A stretch of 64,000 bases of DNA from an uncultured Caldilineaceae bacterium (GTDB lineage Bacteria > Chloroflexota > Anaerolineae > Caldilineales > Caldilineaceae): contig OX638330.1 in NCBI GenBank assembly GCA_951812725.1, positions 5,869,405-5,933,404 on the forward strand. Reading direction: 5' to 3'. Under the pieces are notes generated by a model. That model made no database searches, was not told where the DNA came from, and was given only the letters and a program-made list of their open reading frames with translations. This document shows positions 8,005 to 17,900 of the stretch, piece after piece. The translations under genes were made by a program, and so were the position numbers. Each line of letters starts with the position of its first letter. Position 1 is the first letter of the stretch.

Positions 8005-9141
8005 ATGGAAATCACCGACGTCAAGCTGCACACACTCGTACACCCAACCCTCACCCAGATCCGCTTCCGCTTCAAACAGGTTCCCGGCCTGCGTCGCATC
8101 CAGTACACCCATACCCGCCGGCCCACCGAAAGACCCATGAAGATGCAAATCCTCGAAGTCGAAACCGACGAGGGCATCACCGGCCGCGTCGCCCCCACCT
8201 CTATCAACAAATATCAGCTGGAGATCCTCAAGACCCACGCCATCGGCGAAAGCCCCCTCGCCCGCGAACGGCTCTTCCAGATGCTGCACAAGGGCACCCG
8301 CTGGGTCTACCAGAACCCCGGCTGGTTCGGCGACTTCGACAACTGCCTCTGGGACATCACCGGCAAAGCCGCCGGCCTGCCCGTCCACGCCCTGATAGGC
8401 CGCGTGCGTGACCGCCTGCCCGTCTACCTCACCGCCCCCGAAATGGAGTTGCAGGGCTACCTCGATCACATCGAGGGCGGCCGTAGTTTCGGCGTCAGCG
8501 CCTACAAGCTGCACACCTTCAAGGGCGGCAAGGCCGACATCCCCCTGCTCACGGCCGTGCGCAAAGCGGTTGGCGATGACTATGACCTGCTCAACGATCC
8601 CGTCTGCTCATACACCCTGCGCGAAGCCATCGAAGTGGGCAGGGCCATGGAAGAACTCGACTACATCTGGCTCGAAGAGCCGATACACGAGCAGAAAATG
8701 AACCTCTACCAGGAACTGTGCCGCACGCTCACCATCCCCGTCATGGCAACCGAGATGCTCTGCCACGACATGGACCTCACCGCCCAGTGGCTCATCCAGG
8801 GTGCCACCGACCGGCTGCGTGTACGGACCACCCTCGGCCTGACCCAAGTACTCAAGCTGGCCCATTTCGCCGAGCTGCACGGCGCCAACGTGGAACCGCA
8901 CGGGCAGGGCGGCCTCTACGGGCTCATACATGCCCATGCCGTCTGCTGCATCGACAACACCGACTTCTACGAGCTTCACGGCCAGGCCGACCCCCGGCGC
9001 CTGCGTTCCGAAGGGGAAGAATGGGGCCTGCTCAACGCCCCCCTCATCGAAGACGGCCACATCGCGCCCCCCGACACCCCCGGCTGGGGCGCAGTCTGGG
9101 ACGAGGAGCGGGTCCGCTCTCTCACAGTGGCCACCGACTGA
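8005..9141 (+). CDS. Enolase-superfamily (mandelate racemase/mannonate dehydratase-like) protein, copy 2
   Basis: The product has 378 residues and aligns without gaps to copies 1 and 3. Metal ligands D198, E224 and E250 are kept; the loop after E250 reads MATEMLCHD where the others read MATERLMHD or MATERLCHD. H299 (VEPHGQGG) matches the place of the catalytic His297 of mandelate racemase. K168-L-H170 is kept. The ACT element ends 3 bases before the ATG, so the region where a Shine-Dalgarno would lie is occupied by CTGCCCTTAAC. It likely shares a pathway with the neighbours but with a shifted substrate, since loop residues differ. Confidence 0.85.
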   Translation: MEITDVKLHTLVHPTLTQIRFRFKQVPGLRRIQYTHTRRPTERPMKMQILEVETDEGITGRVAPTSINKYQLEILKTHAIGESPLARERLFQMLHKGTRWVYQNPGWFGDFDNCLWDITGKAAGLPVHALIGRVRDRLPVYLTAPEMELQGYLDHIEGGRSFGVSAYKLHTFKGGKADIPLLTAVRKAVGDDYDLLNDPVCSYTLREAIEVGRAMEELDYIWLEEPIHEQKMNLYQELCRTLTIPVMATEMLCHDMDLTAQWLIQGATDRLRVRTTLGLTQVLKLAHFAELHGANVEPHGQGGLYGLIHAHAVCCIDNTDFYELHGQADPRRLRSEGEEWGLLNAPLIEDGHIAPPDTPGWGAVWDEERVRSLTVATD

Positions 9142-9269
9142 AAGATGTGAATGCAGGGAAAAAACGTGCCTATGCGAGAGCAACCAGCTCGACGACGGGG
9201 CAATTCCGAAGATCTCGTCCGCTCATCTGATCGGCGTTTCCGCCAAGTGCAATCGCCAAGAGCGCCTCA

Positions 9270-9416
9270 ACGCGGCTTCGGACCTGGCCAAACAAGAAAC
9301 CAAGATCACGGGTCCGAATTTCGGCAGACGCCAAGTTCACCAACCTGTTCAAAACCGCCGCGTAAGTACGCGGCAGTTCACCAAAAACCAAAAACTGACC
9401 ACCAAGAACTGCCCTC
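9270..9416 (+). repeat. Duplicated spacer before enolase copy 3
   Basis: Second copy of the spacer described at 7856-8001, ending in the ACT element at 9375-9416. It shows that the second duplication also carried the upstream region. Confidence 0.7.
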
Positions 9417-9419
9417 AAA

Positions 9420-10556
9420 ATGAAAATCACCGACGTCAAACTCCACAACCTCGAACACCCAACCCTCACCCAGGCCGGTTACCGGCTAAAACAGACTTCC
9501 GGCCTGCGCCGCATTCAGTACACGCATACCCCTCTGTCCACCACCACCCCCATGCAAATCCATATCCTCGACGTGGAAACCGACCAGGGCATCACCGGCC
9601 GCGTCGCCCCCGCCTCCATCACCAAGGCCCAGCTCGAAATCCTCAAGACGCACGCCGTCGGCGAAAGCCCCTTCGCCCGCGAACGGCTCTTCCAGATGCT
9701 GCAAAAAGGCACCCGTTGGGTCTACCAGGACCCCGGCTGGTTCGGCGACTTCGACAACTGCCTCTGGGACATCATCGGCAAAGCCGCCGGTCTGCCCGTC
9801 CACGCCCTCATCGGCCGCGTGCGCCAACGCCTGCCCGTCTATCTCACCGACCACGAGCTGACCCCGCAGGGCTATCTCGACCACATCGAGCGCGGCCGCA
9901 CCTTCGGCGTCAACGCCTACAAACTGCACACCTACAGGGGCGGCAAGGGCGACATCCCCCTGCTCACCGCAGTGCGCAAAGCCGTCGGCGACAGCTACGG
10001 CCTGCTCAACGATCCCGTCTGCTCTTACAACCTGCGCGAAGCCATCGAAGTGGGAACTGCAATGGAGGAGTTGGACTACATCTGGCTCGAAGAGCCGATG
10101 CACGAACAGAAGATGAACCAATACCAGGAACTTTGCCGCACGCTAACCATCCCTATCATGGCCACCGAACGGCTCTGCCACGACATGGACCTCTCCGCCC
10201 AGTGGCTAATTCAGGGCGCCACCGACCGGCTGCGCGCAAGAGTAGGCCATGGCCTCACCCTGGTTCTCAAACTGGCACATTTCGCCGAACTACGCGGCGC
10301 CAACGTCGAGCTGCACGGTCCCGGCCATCTCTTCGGGATAGGGCATGCCAGTGCCGGCTGCTGCATCGACAACACCGACTTTTTCGAACTCTTCGCCGCA
10401 AACGGTCCCCGCGACCTGCGCACCGACGGCGAGGAGTGGGGTCTCCTCAGCGCCCCCCTGATCGAAGACGGCCACATCGCGCCCCCCGACGGCCCCGGCT
10501 GGGGCGCCGTCTGGGACGAAGAACGCGTGCGCTCGCTGACCGTGGCTACCGACTGA
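9420..10556 (+). CDS. Enolase-superfamily (mandelate racemase/mannonate dehydratase-like) protein, copy 3
   Basis: The product has 378 residues, collinear with copies 1 and 2. D198, E224, E250 and H299 (VELHGPGH) are present. It is the most diverged of the three in the capping domain (residues 15-45 and 64-72) and around 140-150 (TDHELTPQG), regions that shape the substrate pocket in this superfamily. The start codon follows the ACT element by 3 bases. It ends 31 bases from the convergent luciferase-like gene. Confidence 0.85.
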   Translation: MKITDVKLHNLEHPTLTQAGYRLKQTSGLRRIQYTHTPLSTTTPMQIHILDVETDQGITGRVAPASITKAQLEILKTHAVGESPFARERLFQMLQKGTRWVYQDPGWFGDFDNCLWDIIGKAAGLPVHALIGRVRQRLPVYLTDHELTPQGYLDHIERGRTFGVNAYKLHTYRGGKGDIPLLTAVRKAVGDSYGLLNDPVCSYNLREAIEVGTAMEELDYIWLEEPMHEQKMNQYQELCRTLTIPIMATERLCHDMDLSAQWLIQGATDRLRARVGHGLTLVLKLAHFAELRGANVELHGPGHLFGIGHASAGCCIDNTDFFELFAANGPRDLRTDGEEWGLLSAPLIEDGHIAPPDGPGWGAVWDEERVRSLTVATD

Positions 10557-10587
10557 ACGCACACAACGCCGTGTCAGCGCATTCAAC

Positions 10588-11481
10588 CTACGCACTCAAA
10601 TGCGGCAATACCGTCGCCGCAAACAAAAACGATCCCTCAACCCGCGGCGAATCCGCAATGTTGACCGTGAGCCGCCCTGCACCCTGCTCCACAATCTGCA
10701 GCAGCGCCTCTGTCACCTGTTCCGGCGTCCCCTCGATCGTGCCCTCGCCCGACGGCCGCACCTCAGGATCCTCTTTCATCCGCTGCAACTCCCGCTCGTT
10801 ATCCGCGATCAGCACGCTCACGTGCATCACCTGCAAAATCTCGTCGTAATCCCGATCAACCGCGCGGCAGTGCTCCTGCAGCACCGACTGCTTGTGCGCA
10901 TACATCTCCAGGTCGCTGCACACCCAGTTCCACCAGTCCGCCCGCTCCGCCACCACCCGCAGCAGATATCTCTCCCCGCCGCCCCCGACCATGATCGGCG
11001 GCACAACATCCGGTTTCGGCTCGCAATACCCGTTCTCCAACTGGTAATGCTTGCCCGCAAAATTGACCGGCGTATCCGTCCACATCGCCCGCATAATCTG
11101 GATCGCCTCGTCCAGCTGCTCGATCCGCGCCCGCGCCCGCGGGAACGGCCAGCCGTACCCAAGGTACTCCTCCTCATTCCAGCCCGCACCGATCCCGATC
11201 ACCACCCGACCGCCCGAAAACGCCTGCGCAGTCGCCGTCATCTTCGCCAGATGCGCCGGGTTGCGAAAACTGTTGCACAGCACATCGTGACCAACCAGCT
11301 TGTCCGGGTAGCGCGCCAGCGCATACACAGCCATCGTCCAGCCCTCGGCCACATTGTGCCCGTTGTACTGCACATGGTCCGGAAACCACAGCGAATCAAA
11401 CGGATGGATGATCTGATCGAGATAGGGGAAAAGTTCGGTTACGTGGCGGGACCACGTGTTGATGCCCACTGGGACGCCCAT
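10588..11481 (-). CDS. LLM-class (luciferase-like, probably F420-dependent) oxidoreductase
   Basis: The product has 297 residues. The TIM-barrel fold of bacterial luciferase-like monooxygenases is shown by SLWFPDHVQYNG near the N-terminus, GIGAGWNEEEYLGYG in the middle and PPIMVGGGGERYLLR further on. Members use F420H2 or FMN to oxidise or reduce alcohols, sugars or small organics. The start at 11481 is chosen because GAGGAGG lies 7 bases upstream; a longer frame to 11529 lacks a ribosome site. It faces the third enolase gene and could act on the same compounds, but this is only a neighbourhood argument. Confidence 0.8.
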   Translation of the reverse strand: MGVPVGINTWSRHVTELFPYLDQIIHPFDSLWFPDHVQYNGHNVAEGWTMAVYALARYPDKLVGHDVLCNSFRNPAHLAKMTATAQAFSGGRVVIGIGAGWNEEEYLGYGWPFPRARARIEQLDEAIQIMRAMWTDTPVNFAGKHYQLENGYCEPKPDVVPPIMVGGGGERYLLRVVAERADWWNWVCSDLEMYAHKQSVLQEHCRAVDRDYDEILQVMHVSVLIADNERELQRMKEDPEVRPSGEGTIEGTPEQVTEALLQIVEQGAGRLTVNIADSPRVEGSFLFAATVLPHLSA

Positions 11482-11749
11482 ACTTGCCTCCTCGGATTTG
11501 GGGCGCGCGCTGCGCCTCTGCTGCGCCAAGCGCGCGTTGGATCAAGTAAACTGTCCGCCGCCGGCAGAATTCCCGCCCCGCCGGCTTGCAATTCATATCT
11601 GCTTCTACGACAATCATACCAGAGCAAGCGCCAACATGCCGCAGCCCTCGCCGCCCGGCGCCACTTAGCCACATCTCCGTCACCCAAAGCGCAAGAACCA
11701 GCCGGTCGAACCAGTATCGCGCGACCAACCCAGCACAGGAGCGAATCCA

Positions 11750-12394
11750 ATGCCCTTCGAAGTCTACGATTTCCGCGATGTGAACAAGAACGTACTTACA
11801 ACCCCGGAGATCCGGGCCCGACTCTATCACATGGAGCCCGGCCAGGTCGACAGGCTCCACAGCCATGACCTCGGCCACGAAATCTTCCTGATCCTCGAAG
11901 GCAAAGCCGAATTCATGATCGCCGGCCACACCGAAGTGCTCGAAGCCGGCCAGCTGTGCATTGCCCTCGCCGACGAAATTCATCAAGTGCGCAACCTGCT
12001 GCCCGACCGCCGCACCGTCATGTTCCTGTCCGTGACCCCACACATCCAGCCCACCCACACCGGCCGCGACCCCGACGGCTCCGTCCACCCGCCCCAGTTT
12101 CGCACCAACACCTTCTACGACGACGTCGACGATACCGGCCCAATCGCAGACCTGCTCGACACCTTCGTGCACGACGCCGAAGCCCTCGCCGAAGAGGCCC
12201 GCCAAGCAGCCGCCGCCCACGCCCAACAAGCCGAAAACTGGCGCAATGCCGACGCCGCAGCCGACCGAGACGCCGCCGTAACCGCCCGCAACACCATGTG
12301 GCAAGCCGTCCGCAGCCTCCACACCAACCTCTTCAAACTCGACCTCATCTGGAACAGGCTAGCCCCAAGAGCCGAAGAAAACGCCAATAGCTAA
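11750..12394 (+). CDS. Cupin-domain protein
   Basis: The product has 214 residues. The first half is a single cupin barrel with motif 1 HSHDLGHEIFLILEG (metal ligands His, His, Glu) and motif 2 GQLCIALADEIHQVRN (His). The second half, about 115-214, is an Ala/Glu-rich helical extension not typical of small cupins. It probably binds a metal and a small acid or sugar. It is divergent from the luciferase-like gene, with about 270 bases between them. Substrate unknown. Confidence 0.75.
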   Translation: MPFEVYDFRDVNKNVLTTPEIRARLYHMEPGQVDRLHSHDLGHEIFLILEGKAEFMIAGHTEVLEAGQLCIALADEIHQVRNLLPDRRTVMFLSVTPHIQPTHTGRDPDGSVHPPQFRTNTFYDDVDDTGPIADLLDTFVHDAEALAEEARQAAAAHAQQAENWRNADAAADRDAAVTARNTMWQAVRSLHTNLFKLDLIWNRLAPRAEENANS

Positions 12395-13282
12395 TAACCC
12401 CTTCGTGGATGAAAAGATAAAGGTGTCCTTAGCGGCCCTTCACAGATGAAAGGTTCTAAGGTGTACTTCGCGCCCCTTAGCGACCCTTCGCGGATCAAAG
12501 GTGTTGAAGTTGTTCTTAGCGTCCCCTAGCGCCCCTCCGCGGACAAAGAGGGGTTAAAGGTGTTCTTCGTGGTCCTTCGCGGCCCTTAGTGGCCCTTCGT
12601 GGACAAAAGGTGTTGCAGTTGCAGTTCTTCGTGGTCCTTCGTGGCCCTTAGCGGCCCTTCGTGGACAAAAGGTGTTGCAGTTGCAGTTCTTCGTGGTCCT
12701 TCGCGGCCCTTAGTGGCCCTTCGTGGACAAAAGGTGTTGCAGTTCTTCGTGGTCCTTAGTGGCCCTTCGTGGACAAAAGGTGTTGCAGTTCTTCGTGGTC
12801 CTTAGTGGCCCTTCGTGGACAAAAGGTGTTGAATATGGTGAGCCCCAATCCTTGGACCACGAAACAAGAAAGATAAGGCGCGCTCCGAGCCACTGCTCTG
12901 GTGGTTCACGACTGCGCGCGTAACGCCCCCAAAAACCCAATCTGTTGCCGGAACTGAAAAAATGGGATTGGCCAGACAGATCATGTATGGTACATTTCTG
13001 GTTATATTCCATATCTCTGAAAAAAATAGACCGCAGTTGAGACCGTCCTACATGGACACCGATTGGCGCGATTCATAGCCCTGCGCATCGAGCGTGTTGT
13101 GTCGCTGCTAGCTCTCATCACAACAACTGCAGTCGACGTGGAAGGATCTGCGTGCCAAGGGGGTGATGTCTTCCGAAATAAGCCGTAATGTAGTCCCCGC
13201 TTCGGGATAATGTTCAATGTGCTGACAACTTGTCAGATGAGCGCAACGTGTCTGCACGCAATGACAAAGAGGAGTTTCGACG
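12395..13282. other. Intergenic region: repeat array then upstream region of the sugar importer
   Basis: The first half is repeat array A. The remainder, 12835-13282, holds no gene I can support. A ribosome site (AAAGAGGAG) stands 10 bases before the start at 13283. No clear promoter pair was found. Confidence 0.5.
12400..12834 (+). repeat. 46-bp-family repeat array A
   Basis: Tandem units contain CTTCGTGGTCC, CTTAGTGGCC, CTTCGTGGACAAAAGGTGTT and GCAGTT. The GTGGACAAAA core recurs at 12599, 12661, 12723, 12769 and 12815, that is at 62, 62, 46 and 46 bases; the 62-base units carry an extra block. Units before 12599 are degenerate. Confidence 0.9.
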
Positions 13283-14668
13283 ATGACTGCGAACAGAATG
13301 AGCCGACGTGGTTTCCTGCAGCTTTCAGCAGCCGGCACAGCCAGCGCGCTGCTCGCCGCCTGTGCCGGCCAGCCGGCAGCCGCTCCCGCCGAAGAAGAGA
13401 GCGGCGACATGATGGCCGAAGAGGCTGTTGAGATCAGGTTGTCACACTGGTGGGGTGAGCAGCACAACCATTGGCTGCCCATCGTTGAGGATAAGACCAA
13501 CGTCACGGTTACGCAGGAGATCTATCCCTGGGGCGAGTATCTGACCAAAGTCTTGACCCAGGTGGCGGGCGGTGTGGCGCCGGATATCATCCAGCTTGAT
13601 CAGAGCCACAACGCAGATTTCTTCCCCAAGAATATCTTTGTCCCCTACAATGACTTTCTGGAAGCCTCCGATTTAGACATGAGCAAGTGGAACGTTGATC
13701 CAGCGCTTGAGGTTGGCTACAACGGCGATATCCTGGCGTTGAGCCTCTTCACCATGCAGGGCCGCTCGGTCTATCTGAATCTGGACCTGGTGCGGGAGGC
13801 CGGATACCCTGAAGATGAACTGCCCTTGTATGGCAATGACAACTTCGACATGTGGCACTGGGACGACTTCGTGGCCTTCCTTCAGGCTGTCACCATCAAG
13901 GAGTCGGACGGAACCTACCAACAGTATGGCTATGCCGGCGCCATCACCGACGCAACCAGTCTCGCATACCAGATGGCCAGCTACGGTGCCGACCTGGTCG
14001 ATGATCCGTGGGCCTTCGCTGAAACTGAAGCACTGCTCGATGCAGAGGCGGCCATCTCGGCCGCGCACGATATCATCGATCTGACGGCCGTGCATGGCGT
14101 AGCGCCGACGTTGGAAGCCCAGCAAGGCGTCGAGGGAGGCCTGTTCAGAGCAGGGCTCGCAGCCGCGGTCATCGGCTGGACCAACCAGACCTATCTCATG
14201 GCTGAACTCCCCTTCGAGTTGGGCTTCATGCACATGCCCTTCGTGGACCGCCGCGTTCATGGCGTTGGCGCCAACCACTGGTGCATCAACAAGGCATCCG
14301 AGCTGATTCCGCAGGCGCAGCAGGCGGCGCTCATCCAGACCACCGACTACGAGGTCGGGCAGGCTCTGGTCGATCTGGCGGCCACGATTTCCGCCTATGA
14401 TCCCGCTTACTATCTGGATACGCTGCCGGAAGGCGATCTGGGCGTTATCACGCGCATCATGTTGGCGCGCCTGGCCGGCATGTCCGACTGCGACTACTGT
14501 ACCGAAGATGTGAACATGTTCAATCGCGCCGGATTCGGCCGCAGCGGACGCTTCCTGCAGGACACGATCCGCGCCGAGCTGGAAAAGGTGCTCATCGGCG
14601 AAAAGAGCGTGGAGCAGGCGATGCAGGACGCAGACGTGGCCATCGACGCCGAGATCGATCGCGCCTAA
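13283..14668 (+). CDS. ABC sugar-type extracellular solute-binding protein (Tat lipoprotein)
   Basis: The product has 461 residues. The N-terminus MSRRGFLQLSAAG with twin Arg at 8-9 and lipobox LLAAC (Cys27) indicates Tat export and lipid anchoring, followed by an acidic linker (EEESGDMMAEE). The rest (IRLSHWWGEQHNHWLPIVED, QVAGGVAPDIIQLDQS) is a family 1 binding protein for sugars. It feeds the two permeases that follow. Codon use here has more G- and T-ending codons than the flanking genes. A short hairpin (14689-14705) lies between it and the first permease. Confidence 0.85.
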   Translation: MTANRMSRRGFLQLSAAGTASALLAACAGQPAAAPAEEESGDMMAEEAVEIRLSHWWGEQHNHWLPIVEDKTNVTVTQEIYPWGEYLTKVLTQVAGGVAPDIIQLDQSHNADFFPKNIFVPYNDFLEASDLDMSKWNVDPALEVGYNGDILALSLFTMQGRSVYLNLDLVREAGYPEDELPLYGNDNFDMWHWDDFVAFLQAVTIKESDGTYQQYGYAGAITDATSLAYQMASYGADLVDDPWAFAETEALLDAEAAISAAHDIIDLTAVHGVAPTLEAQQGVEGGLFRAGLAAAVIGWTNQTYLMAELPFELGFMHMPFVDRRVHGVGANHWCINKASELIPQAQQAALIQTTDYEVGQALVDLAATISAYDPAYYLDTLPEGDLGVITRIMLARLAGMSDCDYCTEDVNMFNRAGFGRSGRFLQDTIRAELEKVLIGEKSVEQAMQDADVAIDAEIDRA

Positions 14669-14688
14669 AACGGCAAGCCGCAGAAAAA

Positions 14689-14705
14689 CGCGGTCAGAGG
14701 CCGCG
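14689..14705 (+). promoter_or_regulatory. Intercistronic hairpin after the sugar-binding protein gene
   Basis: CGCGGTC and GGCCGCG pair as 7 bp (one G-T) around a 3-base loop, with no T-run. Similar hairpins stand after both other binding-protein genes (26113-26153 and 31037-31064), where they could protect or limit the mRNA so that binding protein is made in excess of permease. Confidence 0.5.
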
Positions 14706-14738
14706 ATCTGATTGTGTCTGTAAAGGGGGGGGCGACCG

Positions 14739-15644
14739 ATGTTTTGGAAACGAAGTCTATCCTTGCAAGCGCGCGAGACGCGCGACGCCTACATCGGTTT
14801 GCTCCCCTTTCTGCTGGGGTTCGTGATCTTCACCGCCGGCCCCTTGATCTATTCATTCTATCTGTCATTCACGCGCTACGATATCCTCTCCGCGCCGCGT
14901 TGGAGCGGTTTTGAGAACTATGCGCGCATGGCGTCCGGCGATGACACGCTGTGGCAGTCGTTACGGGTCACTGTGATCTATACATTGGTGGCCGTGCCGG
15001 TGCACGTGATTGTCGGCTATGCCATGGCGTTGCTCCTGAACCTGAAGGTCAAGGGCCTCTCGTTCTGGCGCACCGCCTTCTACATGCCGGCAGTCGTGCC
15101 CGCCATGGCTGTCGCCTACGTCTTTTCATGGATGTTGCAGTCCGACGTCGGGCTGATCAATCAGTCACTGCGCGCCATTGGCCTGCCGGGCCCCAAGTGG
15201 TTCGGCGATCCCAACTGGGTGCTTGCCGCCTTCATTCTCATGTCGGCATGGGCGGTCGGGGGTACGCTGCTGCTCTATCTGTCAGCCCTGCAGGGCGTGC
15301 CCACCGAACTGTATGATGCGTCCAAGGTGGATGGCGCCAATGCCTGGCGTCGATTCCTCAACGTGACCTTGCCGATGACCTCGCCGGTCATCTTCTTTGT
15401 CTTCCTGACCGGCATGATCGGCACCTTCCAGGTATTTACGGTGGCGTTTGTCACCACCAATGGCGGGCCGGGCGAAGCCAGTCTGTTCTATCTGCTTTAC
15501 CTGTACCGCACCGGTTGGGAATATCTGCAAATGGGTTATGCGGCCGCGATGGCCTGGCTGCTCTTTGTTATCCTGCTGGTGATCACACTGCTTTCGCTGC
15601 GTCTTTCGCGAACAACAGTCTTCTATGAGGGCGCGCAGGAGTAA
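14739..15644 (+). CDS. ABC sugar transporter permease (MalF/UgpA type)
   Basis: The product has 301 residues and about six membrane helices, starting with LLPFLLGFVIFTAGPLIYSF. The EAA coupling loop is visible around YDASKVDGANAWRRFLNVTL. It forms the membrane channel with the next gene. A G-rich ribosome site (AAAGGGGG) precedes the ATG by about 10 bases. Confidence 0.88.
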   Translation: MFWKRSLSLQARETRDAYIGLLPFLLGFVIFTAGPLIYSFYLSFTRYDILSAPRWSGFENYARMASGDDTLWQSLRVTVIYTLVAVPVHVIVGYAMALLLNLKVKGLSFWRTAFYMPAVVPAMAVAYVFSWMLQSDVGLINQSLRAIGLPGPKWFGDPNWVLAAFILMSAWAVGGTLLLYLSALQGVPTELYDASKVDGANAWRRFLNVTLPMTSPVIFFVFLTGMIGTFQVFTVAFVTTNGGPGEASLFYLLYLYRTGWEYLQMGYAAAMAWLLFVILLVITLLSLRLSRTTVFYEGAQE

Positions 15645-15647
15645 GAC

Positions 15648-16589
15648 ATGGCAGATTCCGGAAGTGCGCAATCTGGAGGTGCGCTGGTTCAACCGCCGCC
15701 AGGAATTGGCGGGGCGTGGTTGCGCCGCCAGCAGACAGGGCAACGTCTGCTCGGTAGGGCCCTCTTGTACCTGGCGCTGGCCGTCCTGACACTTATTCTG
15801 GTCGCTCCCCTGGTCTGGATGGTGAGCGCCTCGTTTAAGCCGGAGGGCTATGTCTTCGAGTATCCGCCGCGGCTGATCGCTGAACAGATCCAGTGGTGGA
15901 ACTACGTGGAGGCGTGGAACCAGTTTCCGTTCTGGCGCTCTTTGCTCAACACGATGACGATTGTTGTAGGGGTGGAGGCGGGGCGTCTGCTGAGCGCCAG
16001 CCTGACCGCCTATGTCTTTGCCAGGCTGCGCTTTCCGGGCCGCAATGCACTCTTTCTGCTCGTGCTGAGCACGATGATGATCCCCTATCATGTGGTCCTG
16101 ATCCCGCAGTATCTCCTGTTTCGCAATTTGGGTTGGTTGGACTCATTCAACCCGTTGATTGTGCCGCATTTTTTCGGCGGGGGCGCGTTTTTCATCTTCC
16201 TCCTGCGACAGTTCTTTATGACCATCCCGCGCGACTACGACGATGCGGCGCGCATTGACGGCGCCGGGACGTTCGCCATACTGTGGCGGATCCTTTTGCC
16301 AATGTCGAAACCGGCGTTGGCAACGGTGGCGATCTTCACCTTTATGTCGGAGTGGAATGATTTTCTGGCGCCGTTGATCTATCTGAACTCGCAGGAGAAG
16401 TACACCCTGGCGATCGCGATCCGGCAATGGCAGCAGGTGGCCGTGTGGGGCGCGGGCGCCTACGTGCCGCCAACGTGGAACGCGATCATGGCGATGGCAA
16501 CCGTGCTGACGATCCCACCGGTGGTCCTTTTCTTTTTCACCCAACGCTATTTCATCCAGGGCGTCGTGATCAGCGGTATCAAAGGATGA
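15648..16589 (+). CDS. ABC sugar transporter permease (MalG/UgpE type)
   Basis: The product has 313 residues. The coupling loop reads DDAARIDGAGTFAILWRILL, and the family ending FFFTQRYFIQGVVISGIKG is intact. It starts 3 bases after the first permease. No ATPase gene follows, so energy must come from an ATPase encoded elsewhere, as with the shared MsmK/UgpC-type subunits of many bacteria. Confidence 0.88.
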   Translation: MADSGSAQSGGALVQPPPGIGGAWLRRQQTGQRLLGRALLYLALAVLTLILVAPLVWMVSASFKPEGYVFEYPPRLIAEQIQWWNYVEAWNQFPFWRSLLNTMTIVVGVEAGRLLSASLTAYVFARLRFPGRNALFLLVLSTMMIPYHVVLIPQYLLFRNLGWLDSFNPLIVPHFFGGGAFFIFLLRQFFMTIPRDYDDAARIDGAGTFAILWRILLPMSKPALATVAIFTFMSEWNDFLAPLIYLNSQEKYTLAIAIRQWQQVAVWGAGAYVPPTWNAIMAMATVLTIPPVVLFFFTQRYFIQGVVISGIKG

Positions 16590-16967
16590 CCGACGAGTTA
16601 GCGTCCCATTGCAACCTTCGCATGGCCCGCAAAGACGTGGCCGCGCGAGAACCTTCGCCTGCACCGCGCGCCACTATCAGGCGCTGGACGACATACGCGT
16701 GCATTGCGAGCTCCTTTCGTCCCATGAGAAGGCGCTGATCCGGGGAGACAATGCCGCGCGCATGTCTGGTCTCCTGTGAACAATGACACTTCGCCGGTTC
16801 AGCCGGCAACCGACTGTCAATGTGGATCTCGTTGGAAACCAGGACTTTGCGCCCAGTCTGCGTCTCAGAAACACAGACATCTCGCCTGCCTCTACCCAAT
16901 CCGGAATACGCAGTATAGAGCGAAGCGAATCTCAAGCTGAACGCATACGAAATGAGGAGGTCCATAA
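16590..16967. other. 378-base spacer without a gene
   Basis: No coding frame with a recognisable product and no repeat unit was seen. A strong ribosome site, GAGGAGG, lies 8 bases before the next start. Confidence 0.5.
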
Positions 16968-17855
16968 ATGGCGGTTAAGGTTGGGACCGGGCCGGACTCG
17001 TGGGGTATCTGGTTCCCGGATGATCCCATGCAGACGCCGTGGCATCGTTTTCTGGATGAGGCCGCCGAAGCCGGTTATGAATGGATCGAGCTGGGCCCTT
17101 ACGGCTATCTTCCCACTGATCTGCCGACTTTGCGCCGCGAGTTGGACAGCCGCGGCCTGCAGGTGGCGGGGACGTTTGCCCTGGAGAGCCTTGAAGATCC
17201 GGCCAAGTGGCCGGAGTTGGAACGGCAGGTGCTGGGCGCGGGTGAACAGTTGGTGGAGTTGGGCGCCGGTTTCCTCGTCCTCATCGACGGCATGTACTCC
17301 GACCTGAAAACGGGCGATCAGGTGGAGCCGACCGAGCTGGACAGCGACGCCTGGAAACGGTTGATCGATACGACGCACAGAGTGGCCGACATCGCCCGCG
17401 ACCGGTTTGGCCTGCAGCTGGTGTTCCATCCCCATGCCGAATCGCACGTCGAGTATACGGAGCAGATCGAGACATTCCTGGCGCAGACGGACCCGGAACG
17501 GGTGGGAATCTGTCTGGATGTAGGCCATCATGCCTATCGGGGCGGCGATGCCGTCGAGTTTATGCGCCAGCATCACGCGCGCATCCCCTATCTGCACATC
17601 AAGAGCGTCGACCGCGCGGTGCAGCAGCAGGTCGAGGCCTCGGGCGTCTCGTTCGCCGAGGCGGTCAAGATGGATATGTTTGTCGAGCCGGCCTTGGGCT
17701 GGGTTGATTTCCTGGCCTTCCGCGACGTGCTGCGCAATATCGGTTTTGACGGTTGGGCGGTGGTCGAGCAGGATATGTACCCCGCGCCGTTCGACAAGCC
17801 CCTGCCGATCGCCAAAAGAACGCGCGCCTACTTGCGCGATATCGGGATCGGATAA
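16968..17855 (+). CDS. Sugar phosphate isomerase/epimerase-like TIM-barrel protein
   Basis: The product has 295 residues of the xylose isomerase-like (AP_endonuc_2) fold: GTGPDSWGIWFPDD at the start, EWIELGPYGYLP, LVFHPHAESHVE and GICLDVGHHAYRGGD, with the Glu, His and Asp residues that usually bind a divalent metal. Relatives include IolE-type inosose dehydratases and ketose epimerases. Placed directly after a sugar importer, it likely acts on the imported compound. It is followed after 45 bases by the PhyH-like gene. Confidence 0.8.
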   Translation: MAVKVGTGPDSWGIWFPDDPMQTPWHRFLDEAAEAGYEWIELGPYGYLPTDLPTLRRELDSRGLQVAGTFALESLEDPAKWPELERQVLGAGEQLVELGAGFLVLIDGMYSDLKTGDQVEPTELDSDAWKRLIDTTHRVADIARDRFGLQLVFHPHAESHVEYTEQIETFLAQTDPERVGICLDVGHHAYRGGDAVEFMRQHHARIPYLHIKSVDRAVQQQVEASGVSFAEAVKMDMFVEPALGWVDFLAFRDVLRNIGFDGWAVVEQDMYPAPFDKPLPIAKRTRAYLRDIGIG

Positions 17856-17900
17856 TCGGACCAAGAAGAGCTGGCACACAGCAGGAGGGAATAGCCCGAT

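Noticed and set aside
8930..10849. 639-codon + strand frame overlapping enolase copies 2 and 3
   Set aside because: Out-of-frame shadow of GC-rich genes, rich in Arg, Pro and Ala; the enolase frames are clearly the coding ones.
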